In this document: positions 5,016 to 10,910 of the stretch, one piece after another
Numbering within the stretch: the stretch's first letter is position 1
How the letters are laid out: each line of letters starts with the position of its first letter
Assembly (NCBI GenBank): GCA_003564655.1
Contig: PXES01000390.1
Span: forward strand, 1-11,156
DNA length: 11,156 nt
Direction of reading: 5' to 3'
DNA from: Paracoccaceae bacterium
Lineage (GTDB): Bacteria; Pseudomonadota; Alphaproteobacteria; Rhodobacterales; Rhodobacteraceae
Position numbers and translations under genes: made by a program
Notes under the pieces: generated by a model
Told to the model about the DNA's origin: nothing
Databases searched by the model: none
What the model saw: the letters and a program-made list of their open reading frames with translations, nothing else

Positions 5016-7126
5016 CGCAGGACGACCTGATTGCCCTGGTGCATAACTACAATCCACGCACCGACGCGGCGCTGATCCGCAGCGCCTGGGACTATGGCGC
5101 GCGCATGCATGACGGGCAAACCCGCCATTCGGGCGAGCCCTACTTCACCCATCCGGTTGCCGTCGCGGCGCTGCTGACCGAGATGCGGCTGGATGACGCG
5201 ACAATCATCACCGCGCTGTTGCACGACACGATCGAGGACACGAAATCCACCTATTCCGAGATCGCGCGCCAGTTCGGCCCGCAGATCGCCGAGTTGGTGG
5301 ACGGGGTGACCAAGCTGACCAATCTGCAGCTGTCGTCCTCCGAGGCCAAGCAGGCCGAAAACATCCGCAAGCTCTTGATCGCCGTGTCGCGCGACATGCG
5401 GGTGATCCTCGTCAAGCTGGCCGACCGGTTGCACAACATGCGCACGATCCGGTCCATGCGCCCCGACAAGCAGGCGCAGAAAGCGCGCGAGACGATGGAG
5501 ATCTTCGCCCCCCTTGCCGGGCGCATGGGCATGCAGTGGATGCGCGAGGAGTTGGAGGATCTGTCCTTCCGCGTCCTCAACCCAGAGGCCCGCAACTCGA
5601 TCCTGCGCCGCTTCATCACCCTGCAACGCGAATCGGGCGACGTGCTCAACCGCATCAGCGCCGATATCCGTGCCGAGCTGGAACGCGCGGGCCTGCAGGC
5701 CGAGGTCTATGGCCGCGCCAAGAAACCCTATTCGATCTGGCGCAAGATGCAGGAAAAGGAACTGGGTTTCTCCAGCCTGTCCGACATCTACGGCTTTCGC
5801 ATCATCACCCGCACACCCGAGGATTGCTACCGCGTGCTCGGCGTCGTCCATGGCCGCTGGCGCGCCGTGCCGGGGCGGTTCAAGGATTACATCAGCCAGC
5901 CCAAGAACAACGGGTACCGCTCGATTCACACCACGGTCTCGGGCCGCGACGGCAAGCGCGTGGAAATCCAGATCCGCACGCGCGAGATGCACGAGGTCGC
6001 CGAGGCCGGTGTCGCCGCGCACTGGGCTTACCGCGACGGCGTGCGGTCGGTTAACCCCTTTGCCGTCGATCCCGCCAAGTGGATCTCGACCCTGACCGAA
6101 AGCCTCGACAACGCCGAGGATCACGACGCCTTTCTCGAGCATGTCAAGCTCGAGATGTATTCCGATCAGGTGTTCTGCTTCACGCCCAAGGGCGATGTCA
6201 TCCAGCTGCCGCGCGGGGCGACGCCGCTGGACTTCGCCTATGCCATTCACACCCGCATCGGCGACCGCGTGGTGTCGGCCAAGGTGGACGGGCTGCGCGT
6301 GCCGCTCTGGACGCGGCTGCGCAACGGCCAGTCGGTCGAGATCATCACCGCCGAGGGCCAGCGCCCGCAATCGAGCTGGATCGACCTTGTGGTGACGGGG
6401 CGCGCGAAAGCGGCCATCCGGCGCAGCTTGCGCGACGAGGATCGCGCCCGCTTCATCCGGCTGGGCAACGAATTGCTGCGCGTCGCCTTCGAGGGGGTGG
6501 GCCGCGAGATCAGCACCAAGGCGCTGGCCACGGCGGCGCGGATGCTCAATGTCGCCAACGCGACGGAATTGCGCGCGCAGGTGGGCGCGGCCGAGATCTC
6601 GGCGCGCAAGGTCGTCGCCACCCTCTACCCCGAGACCGCCAGCGCCGAGCCCGAGGTCGATGCCGCCCACCCCGTCGCAGGCCTCGAGGCCGATCAGAGC
6701 TTTACCCGGGCGCCCTGCTGCCTGCCGCTGCCGGGCGAACGAATCGTCGGCATCACCTATCGCGGCAAGGGCATCGTCGCGCATGCGATGGATTGCGAGG
6801 TCCTGGCCGAGTATGACGACCAGCCCGAACGCTGGGTCGATCTGCGCTGGCTCGACGGCACGCATCCGGCCGTCTATGGCGTGGCGCTGGAATTGACCAT
6901 CGCCAATGACGCGGGCGTGCTGGGCCGCGTCTGCAGCCTGATCGGCGAGCACAAGGCGAATATCTCGGATCTGCGCTTCCTCGACCGCAAACCCGATTTC
7001 TTCCGCCTGGTGGTCGAGGTCGAACTGCGCGGGGTTGCGCACCTGCATCAGGTCATGACCGCGCTTGACGCCGAATCTGCCGTCGCCCAGATTGACCGGA
7101 CACGCGACCCCGCGCTGCAGCCGTGA
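5009..7126 (+). CDS. rsh: Bifunctional (p)ppGpp synthetase/hydrolase (RelA/SpoT homolog)
   Basis: Makes and degrades (p)ppGpp, the stringent-response alarmone. The 705-residue protein has full long-RSH architecture. The HD hydrolase domain has FTHP (His48), HDTIED (72-77) and Asp139 in KLADRLHNMR. The synthetase domain (about 235-345) has YGRAKKPYSIWRKM, RFKD (290-293), NNGYRSIHT (301-309) and catalytic Glu319 in VEIQIRT. TGS domain at about 387-448. Zinc-finger-like segment Cys570-Cys571...His592-x3-Cys596. C-terminal ACT domain at about 626-700. An RxKD loop is associated with bifunctional Rel/SpoT enzymes, versus ExDD in synthetase-only RelA, and the HD residues are intact. The start is GTG 5009, with AGGG 10 bases upstream. 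Downstream of rpoZ and 36 bases ahead of the DUF2062 gene. Often named relA or spoT. Confidence 0.95.
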   Translation: MITQDDLIALVHNYNPRTDAALIRSAWDYGARMHDGQTRHSGEPYFTHPVAVAALLTEMRLDDATIITALLHDTIEDTKSTYSEIARQFGPQIAELVDGVTKLTNLQLSSSEAKQAENIRKLLIAVSRDMRVILVKLADRLHNMRTIRSMRPDKQAQKARETMEIFAPLAGRMGMQWMREELEDLSFRVLNPEARNSILRRFITLQRESGDVLNRISADIRAELERAGLQAEVYGRAKKPYSIWRKMQEKELGFSSLSDIYGFRIITRTPEDCYRVLGVVHGRWRAVPGRFKDYISQPKNNGYRSIHTTVSGRDGKRVEIQIRTREMHEVAEAGVAAHWAYRDGVRSVNPFAVDPAKWISTLTESLDNAEDHDAFLEHVKLEMYSDQVFCFTPKGDVIQLPRGATPLDFAYAIHTRIGDRVVSAKVDGLRVPLWTRLRNGQSVEIITAEGQRPQSSWIDLVVTGRAKAAIRRSLRDEDRARFIRLGNELLRVAFEGVGREISTKALATAARMLNVANATELRAQVGAAEISARKVVATLYPETASAEPEVDAAHPVAGLEADQSFTRAPCCLPLPGERIVGITYRGKGIVAHAMDCEVLAEYDDQPERWVDLRWLDGTHPAVYGVALELTIANDAGVLGRVCSLIGEHKANISDLRFLDRKPDFFRLVVEVELRGVAHLHQVMTALDAESAVAQIDRTRDPALQP

Positions 7127-7162
7127 GGGCGCCCCGCCCCGGCTCATGAAGGTCTGACCAGA

Positions 7163-7792
7163 GTGGTATTCAAGCGCCGCACGCCCCGGAACTTTCGCCA
7201 GTCGCTGGTGAACTTCTTCTACCCTGGTGGCGGCTGGGGGCGGTCGGCGAGCTATGTCATGCACCGCCTGCGCCGCCTGCCCGACACGCCCGAGCGCGTG
7301 GCAAAGGGCATCGCGGCGGGGGTGTTCGTCAGTTGCCTGCCGCTGTTCGGGCTGCATTTCATCACGGCCGCCGCGATTGCGTGGATCCTGCGCGGCAACA
7401 TCTTTGCCTCGCTGCTGGCGACGTTCTTCGGCAATCCGTTCACATTTCCGATCATCGCCTACAGCGCGATGGAGCTGGGGTCGCTGATGCTGGGGCGCGG
7501 CCATGCGCAGAAGGTGTCCGAAGTGATGAGCGCCTTTGGCGCCATCTGGGCGGAACTGGGCCGCAACCTGCTGGCGATCTTCACCGCCGGTCCATTTCGC
7601 TGGGACATGCTGGTGAAATTCGGCGGCGACATCTTCCTGCCCTACATGCTGGGCGGGCTGATCATCGGGGTGATCTGCGCAGTGCCCGCCTATCTGCTGT
7701 CGCTGCCCGTGATCCGCGCCTATCGCGCGCTGCGGATGAAACGGCTGCAGGAACGCTTCGCGCAGGCCCGCCGGAAAGACCCGCGCGGCTGA
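7163..7792 (+). CDS. DUF2062 membrane protein
   Basis: 209-residue inner-membrane protein. The DUF2062 domain begins at LPDTPERVAKGIAAGVFVSCLPLFGLHF (39-66) and includes the conserved FFGNPFTFPII (88-98). Hydrophobic stretches at about 48-66, 68-87, 93-111 and 161-183 suggest three or four membrane helices, with a basic amphipathic C-terminus (YRALRMKRLQERFAQARRK, 187-205) in the cytoplasm. The start is GTG 7163 with AAGG (7149-7152) 10 bases upstream; the resulting MVFKRR begins near where homologs do. It follows rsh by 36 bases, a conserved neighbourhood in Rhodobacterales, and is probably in the same operon. The biochemical function of the family is not known to me; a role in envelope homeostasis would be a guess. 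Confidence 0.88.
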   Translation: MVFKRRTPRNFRQSLVNFFYPGGGWGRSASYVMHRLRRLPDTPERVAKGIAAGVFVSCLPLFGLHFITAAAIAWILRGNIFASLLATFFGNPFTFPIIAYSAMELGSLMLGRGHAQKVSEVMSAFGAIWAELGRNLLAIFTAGPFRWDMLVKFGGDIFLPYMLGGLIIGVICAVPAYLLSLPVIRAYRALRMKRLQERFAQARRKDPRG

Positions 7793-7802
7793 GAGTGCGG
7801 CA

Positions 7803-7830
7803 TTGAGTTTTGCCGTGCGCAGGGTATGTT
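7803..7830 (+). promoter_or_regulatory. Candidate pdxJ promoter
   Basis: TTGAGT (7803-7808) and TATGTT (7825-7830) are 16 bases apart in the 63-base gap after the DUF2062 gene. Initiation near 7836 would leave about 20 bases of leader, containing the GGAGG ribosome binding site but excluding ATG 7826, which agrees with the GTG 7856 start. Confidence 0.35.
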
Positions 7831-7843
7831 GCAGCGGGTGAAT

Positions 7844-7848
7844 GGAGG
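7844..7848 (+). promoter_or_regulatory. pdxJ ribosome binding site deciding the start
   Basis: GGAGG (continuing as GGAGGGG) lies 7 bases before GTG 7856. It is one of the best Shine-Dalgarno matches in the window. The upstream in-frame ATG 7826 has AGGG only one base away, which is unusable. Confidence 0.7.
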
Positions 7849-7855
7849 GGACGGG

Positions 7856-8608
7856 GTGACACGCGAAACCACGCATCTGCGCCTTGGCGTAAATATCGAT
7901 CATGTGGCGACGCTGCGCAATGCGCGCGGCGGGGCCGATCCCGACCCGGCGCGCGCCGCGATGCTGGCGCAGAGCGCTGGCGCGGACGGAATCACGCTCC
8001 ATCTGCGCGAGGATCGCCGCCATATCCGCGACGCCGATCTGCCCGCCGTGATGGATGCAGTGCAGATTCCGATCAACCTCGAGATGGCCGCCACCCAGGA
8101 GATGCAGGCCATCGCCCTCGCCCATCGGCCCCATGCCGTCTGTCTGGGCCCCGAGCGGCGCGAGGAGCGCACGACCGAGGGCGGGCTGAACGTCGCTGCG
8201 GATGCCAACCGGCTGCGCGACTATATCACGCCGCTCCGCGCGGCGGGCGCGCGGGTCTCGCTGTTCATCGCGCCGGATGAAGCGCAGGTCGAGGCGTCGG
8301 CCCGGGTGGGGGCGCAGGTAGTCGAGCTGCATGTCGGCGCCTATGCCGAGTTTTGCGCAGCAGGTGATGACGCCGCGCGCGACACCGAGCTGCGCAAGCT
8401 GTTCGCCGCCGCGGCGCTTGCGCAGGAGCTGGGCCTCGAGGTCCATGCCGGGCACGGGCTGAACTTCGCCAATGTCGGCCCCATCGCCGCGATCCCGGAA
8501 CTGGTCGAGCTGAACATCGGCCATTTCCTGATCGGCGAGGCCGTGTTCGTGGGGCTGGAGGCAGCGATCCGCGAGATGCGCCGGCAGATGAACCTCGCAC
8601 GGCTGTGA
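7856..8608 (+). CDS. pdxJ: Pyridoxine 5'-phosphate synthase
   Basis: Cytosolic TIM-barrel enzyme that closes the pyridine ring of vitamin B6 from 1-deoxyxylulose 5-phosphate and 3-amino-2-oxopropyl phosphate. With GTG 7856 the protein has 250 residues, the normal family length. Motifs: LRLGVNIDHVATLRNARGG (8-26, with Asn13, Asp15, His16), GITLHLREDRRHI (45-57, His49), NLEMAAT (74-80, Glu76), CLGPERREERTTEGGL (96-111), HVGAYAEF (159-166), VHAGHGLNFANV (196-207, His200) and LNIGHFLIGEAVF (219-231). All known active-site elements are present. An ATG at 7826 would add 10 residues (MLQRVNGGDG) that are unlike homologs. acpS follows after 6 bases, as is typical for alphaproteobacteria and others. 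Confidence 0.95.
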   Translation: MTRETTHLRLGVNIDHVATLRNARGGADPDPARAAMLAQSAGADGITLHLREDRRHIRDADLPAVMDAVQIPINLEMAATQEMQAIALAHRPHAVCLGPERREERTTEGGLNVAADANRLRDYITPLRAAGARVSLFIAPDEAQVEASARVGAQVVELHVGAYAEFCAAGDDAARDTELRKLFAAAALAQELGLEVHAGHGLNFANVGPIAAIPELVELNIGHFLIGEAVFVGLEAAIREMRRQMNLARL

Positions 8609-8614
8609 CGCGCC

Positions 8615-9019
8615 ATGATTCTGGGCATCGGCACCGATCTGGCCAATATCGACCGGATCGCGGGCACGCTGGCGCGCTTCGGTGACCGCTTCCGCCAGCG
8701 CGTCTTCACCGAGGAAGAGCGCGCCCGCGCCGCGCGGCGCGGCGGCGACCCGGCCACCTATGCCAAGCGCTGGGCCGCGAAAGAAGCATGCTCGAAGGCG
8801 CTGGGCACGGGCCTTGCGATGGGGATTTCCTGGCGCGACATGTGGGTGACGAACCGGCCCGGGGGGCAGCCGGTGATGCATGTGTCGGGCTGGGCGGCCG
8901 ACCGGCTGGCGGCGATGACGCCCGCGGGGTTCGAGGCCGTGATCCATGTCAGCCTGACCGATGACGCGCCCTGGGCACAGGCTTTCGTCGTGATCGAGGC
9001 CCGCCCCCTGCCCGGCTGA
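8615..9019 (+). CDS. acpS: Holo-[acyl-carrier-protein] synthase
   Basis: Transfers the 4'-phosphopantetheine arm of coenzyme A to a serine of acyl carrier protein, needed for fatty-acid synthesis; cytosolic trimer in known homologs. The 134-residue protein shows MILGIGTDLANIDRI (1-15, metal-binding Asp8), FGDRFRQRVFTEEE (22-35), YAKRWAAKEACSKALGTG (49-66, metal-binding Glu57 and catalytic-site Lys61), and HVSLTDDAPWAQAFVVIE (111-128). No good Shine-Dalgarno sequence precedes ATG 8615; the pdxJ stop is 6 bases away, so translation is probably coupled. In related genomes the next genes are usually lepB-rnc-era; here they are missing. Confidence 0.95.
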   Translation: MILGIGTDLANIDRIAGTLARFGDRFRQRVFTEEERARAARRGGDPATYAKRWAAKEACSKALGTGLAMGISWRDMWVTNRPGGQPVMHVSGWAADRLAAMTPAGFEAVIHVSLTDDAPWAQAFVVIEARPLPG

Positions 9020-9023
9020 GCCC

Positions 9024-9069
9024 CGACGCGACCGCGCGACGTGCACAGCCTTGGCCCGCGCGCGCGTCG
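9024..9069 (+). terminator. Long hairpin directly after acpS
   Basis: Outer 7-bp stem CGACGCG/CGCGTCG (9024-9030 with 9063-9069), a 2-base bulge, then an inner 6-bp CGCGCG stem (9033-9038 with 9057-9062) and an 18-base loop. It begins 5 bases after the acpS stop and is followed by TTCC rather than a T-run. Possible first of two terminators. Confidence 0.4.
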
Positions 9070-9077
9070 TTCCAGAA

Positions 9078-9130
9078 CGCCCTCGGGCCGTGCCCACCCA
9101 CCCACCCCGCACGCCCCGAGGGCGCTTTGT
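9078..9130 (+). terminator. Hairpin with G-quadruplex/i-motif loop, probable acpS-operon terminator
   Basis: Perfect 10-bp stem CGCCCTCGGG/CCCGAGGGCG (9078-9087 with 9115-9124), a C-C mismatch, a further 5-bp stem CGTGC/GCACG (9089-9093 with 9109-9113) and a 15-base loop. The loop plus closing bases read CCCACCCACCCACCCC (9093-9108). The stem is followed by CTTTGT (9125-9130), a short U-rich tail. The only good rho-independent terminator shape in this gap. Confidence 0.5.
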
Positions 9131-9345
9131 CCCGGCTTTCCCGGATGCGGCGACGCGCCCACCGCGCCGAGCGGAAACGCAGGGACAATTCTGAGACCAG
9201 CGTCTCGCCTGCGCCTCGGCCCTCTCTCACGGGCCAGAGGCTGGCTGTCGATGGCGGGCTGACATTGCCCTGCCCCCTTGACGCCCGCCGCGCCATGTGG
9301 CGCAGCTTGGCCGATGAGTGCCCGCCGCCACCAAGGAGTGCGTCC

Positions 9346-10191
9346 ATGATCGACGACCTGCCGCCGCTGCGCGAGGTGATCCGCCGCCACGATCTGCGCG
9401 CGAAGAAGCAGTTCGGCCAGAACTTTCTGCTGGATCTGAACCTGACCGCCCGCATCGCCCGCGCGGCAGGCGACCTCAGCGCGGCGGATATCCTCGAGAT
9501 CGGCCCCGGCCCCGGCGGGCTGACGCGCGGGCTGCTGGCCGAGGGGGCGCGCCATGTGCTCGCCATCGAGAAGGACCCGCGCTGCCTGCCCGCACTGGCC
9601 GAGATCGCGCGCGCCTGGCCGGGGCGGTTGCAGGTGATCGGCGGCGATGCGCTGGCGGTCGATCCGCTGGCGCATCTGACCCCGCCGATCCGGGTGGTGG
9701 CCAATCTGCCCTACAATATCGGCACCGAACTGCTGATCCGCTGGATGACCCCGCCCGACTGGCCGCCCTTCTGGGAGAGCCTGACGCTGATGTTCCAGCG
9801 CGAGGTCGCAGAGCGCATCGTCGCGCAGCCGGGCAGCAAGGCTTACGGGCGGCTTGCCCTGATGGTGCAATGGCGGGCCGAAGCGCGCATCGTGCTGACG
9901 CTGCCGCCCGAGGCGTTCACGCCCCCGCCCAAGGTCGCCTCGGCAGTGGTGCATATCACCCGCCGCGCCGAACCGCGCTTTCCCGCCGATGCTGGAGTGC
10001 TTGCGCGGCTGGTGGCGGCGGGTTTCAACCAGCGCCGCAAGATGCTGCGCGCCGCGCTGCGCGGCCAGCATCCGCGGATCGAGGCGCTGCTCGCGGATGC
10101 GGGCATCCCGCCCACCGCCCGCGCCGAGGAGATCGAGCTCGAGCGCTGGTGCCGGCTGGCGCGGGCTGTCGTCGCTGCCGGGCCCGCATAG
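9346..10191 (+). CDS. rsmA: 16S rRNA (adenine1518-N6/adenine1519-N6)-dimethyltransferase
   Basis: KsgA/RsmA dimethylates two adjacent adenines near the 3' end of 16S rRNA using S-adenosylmethionine, a late step in 30S subunit assembly; its loss gives kasugamycin resistance. The 281-residue protein has the family N-terminus RRHDLRAKKQFGQNFLLD (13-30), SAM motif I EIGPGPGGLT (52-61), acidic residue Glu75 in IEKD, Asp101 in GGDAL, catalytic NLPYNIG (120-126), MFQREVAERI (149-158), and FTPPPKVASAVV (191-202). The C-terminal FNQRRKMLRAALRG (227-240) is also typical. ATG 9346 has AAGGAG ending 7 bases upstream. It ends at TAG 10189-10191. The usual neighbours (lptD, surA, pdxA) are absent, and it sits alone between two gene-free GC-rich stretches. 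Confidence 0.95.
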   Translation: MIDDLPPLREVIRRHDLRAKKQFGQNFLLDLNLTARIARAAGDLSAADILEIGPGPGGLTRGLLAEGARHVLAIEKDPRCLPALAEIARAWPGRLQVIGGDALAVDPLAHLTPPIRVVANLPYNIGTELLIRWMTPPDWPPFWESLTLMFQREVAERIVAQPGSKAYGRLALMVQWRAEARIVLTLPPEAFTPPPKVASAVVHITRRAEPRFPADAGVLARLVAAGFNQRRKMLRAALRGQHPRIEALLADAGIPPTARAEEIELERWCRLARAVVAAGPA

Positions 10192-10197
10192 GCGGGC
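10182..10197 (+). terminator. Hairpin with the rsmA stop codon in its loop
   Basis: GCCCGC (10182-10187) and GCGGGC (10192-10197) form a 6-bp stem around the 4-base loop ATAG, which contains the TAG stop of rsmA. No T-run follows, so it is a weak terminator candidate. Confidence 0.25.
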
Positions 10198-10910
10198 GCG
10201 CGGCGCCGACGCGGCACCGGGACCGCTGGCGCGATCCCGTGCGCTGCGGCATCAACACCGATCGCAGTAGCGACGGACTGGGGGGCGCTGGCGCCCTATC
10301 GCGCCGCTATCGGGCGGGACGCGCGACCACAGGGCGCGGTCCCGGCGCTATCAAAGGGGGCGCGCCAACCGCTATCGCGCACCGAGGGTCAGGCGGAGGC
10401 AATCAGCGCGGGCCGCCGGACGCCTGACAGCGACGGGACAGACAGGACGCGGGCGCGCCCTGCGCTGGTCCGCCCGGCGGGCCGCAGGAGTCCCGCACCA
10501 GAGCGCCCGAGGCGCGCCCCTGCGCGATCCGTCCCCGAAAGGGGTCAGCCCCCGCCGCGCGGCCGGTTCCCCGGCAGCGCAAGCGAGGCCACGCGACATG
10601 GCGCCGCCACTGGGCATGGGAAGACAGGTCGCCGGGCAACGCAGCGCCGGTCCGGCACCCTCGCGCCTCGGCGCGATCATGCCGGAGTGCCCGGCGGATC
10701 CGTGCCCAAGCGCGAGACGCGTGCCTTTCGGCGCGGTTGCTGCTGCCATGCAGGCGCGCGCCTGCCCCTGCGCCGCTTTGCGCGGATCCCTTCCCTGCCT
10801 CTCGGCCTTGCGCGGCGGCGCGACCGCAATGGCGGCGCGGTCTTGTACCGTCCTCCGGGACGCGGCCACGGCATCGCCATTCGCGCCCCGCGTGCCCGGC
10901 GCAGCGCGGC
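10192..10910. other. 719-base GC-rich stretch without a recognisable gene
   Basis: Hand counts of the 60-base rows beginning 10201, 10501 and 10741 give 78, 82 and 73 percent GC, at or above the one coding row I counted (70 percent at 5641). Open frames exist on both strands, but they are rich in Arg, Ala, Pro and Gly, match nothing I know, and lack third-position bias. Visible structure includes the 16-base palindrome GCAGGCGCGCGCCTGC (10750-10765), palindrome GGGCGCGCCC (10451-10460), a CCCC-GAAA-GGGG hairpin (10533-10544), hairpin GGGCG-CTGG-CGCCC (10283-10296), hairpin CGTCC-TCCG-GGACG (10849-10862), GACCGC/GCGGTC (10822-10842), and four CTATC motifs between 10296 and 10376. Confidence 0.5.
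10451..10536 (+). repeat. Imperfect GGCGCGCC-based direct repeat
   Basis: GGGCGCGCCCTGCGC at 10451-10465 recurs as AGGCGCGCCCCTGCGC at 10511-10526. Both are followed within a few bases by TCCG and a C-run, about 60 bases apart. Related GGCGCGCC/GGCGCGCGCC cores occur at 10358-10366 and 10753-10762. In such GC-rich DNA chance similarity is possible. Confidence 0.3.

Larger units (their letters stand above)
9020..9345 (+). other. Structured non-coding stretch between acpS and rsmA
   Basis: 326 bases without a credible gene. Besides the two large hairpins at its 5' end it holds a 5-bp hairpin GAGAC-CAGC-GTCTC (9193-9206) and a bulged 10-bp hairpin GCCTCGGCCC...GGGCCAGAGGC (9213-9241, bulged A9236). 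TTGACG (9278-9283) resembles a -35 box for rsmA, but no -10 box lies 16-18 bases further on. The rsmA frame is open back to 9127, but that extension reads as Arg/Pro/Ser-rich low-complexity sequence, unlike any RsmA N-terminus. Confidence 0.5.

Noticed and set aside
4697..9112. A 1471-codon open frame on the - strand across rpoZ, rsh, DUF2062, pdxJ and acpS
   Set aside because: It runs exactly antisense to five recognisable genes, is rich in His, Arg, Ala and Gln as antisense frames of high-GC genes are, and matches no family I know.
9251..9270. TGGC...TTGC upstream of rsmA as a sigma54 promoter
   Set aside because: The GG to GC spacing is 12 bases instead of the required 10.
9127..9345. Upstream extension of rsmA giving a 354-residue protein
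   Set aside because: The extra 73 residues are Arg/Pro/Ser-rich and unlike RsmA N-termini, and a good AAGGAG site precedes ATG 9346.
8758..10071. A 437-codon - strand frame over acpS and rsmA
   Set aside because: Antisense to two conserved genes, with no family resemblance.
10296..10376. Four CTATC motifs as a possible short repeat array
   Set aside because: Spacing is irregular (11, 41 and 24 bases) and a 5-base motif is too short to claim an array; there is no CRISPR-like repeat-spacer pattern.
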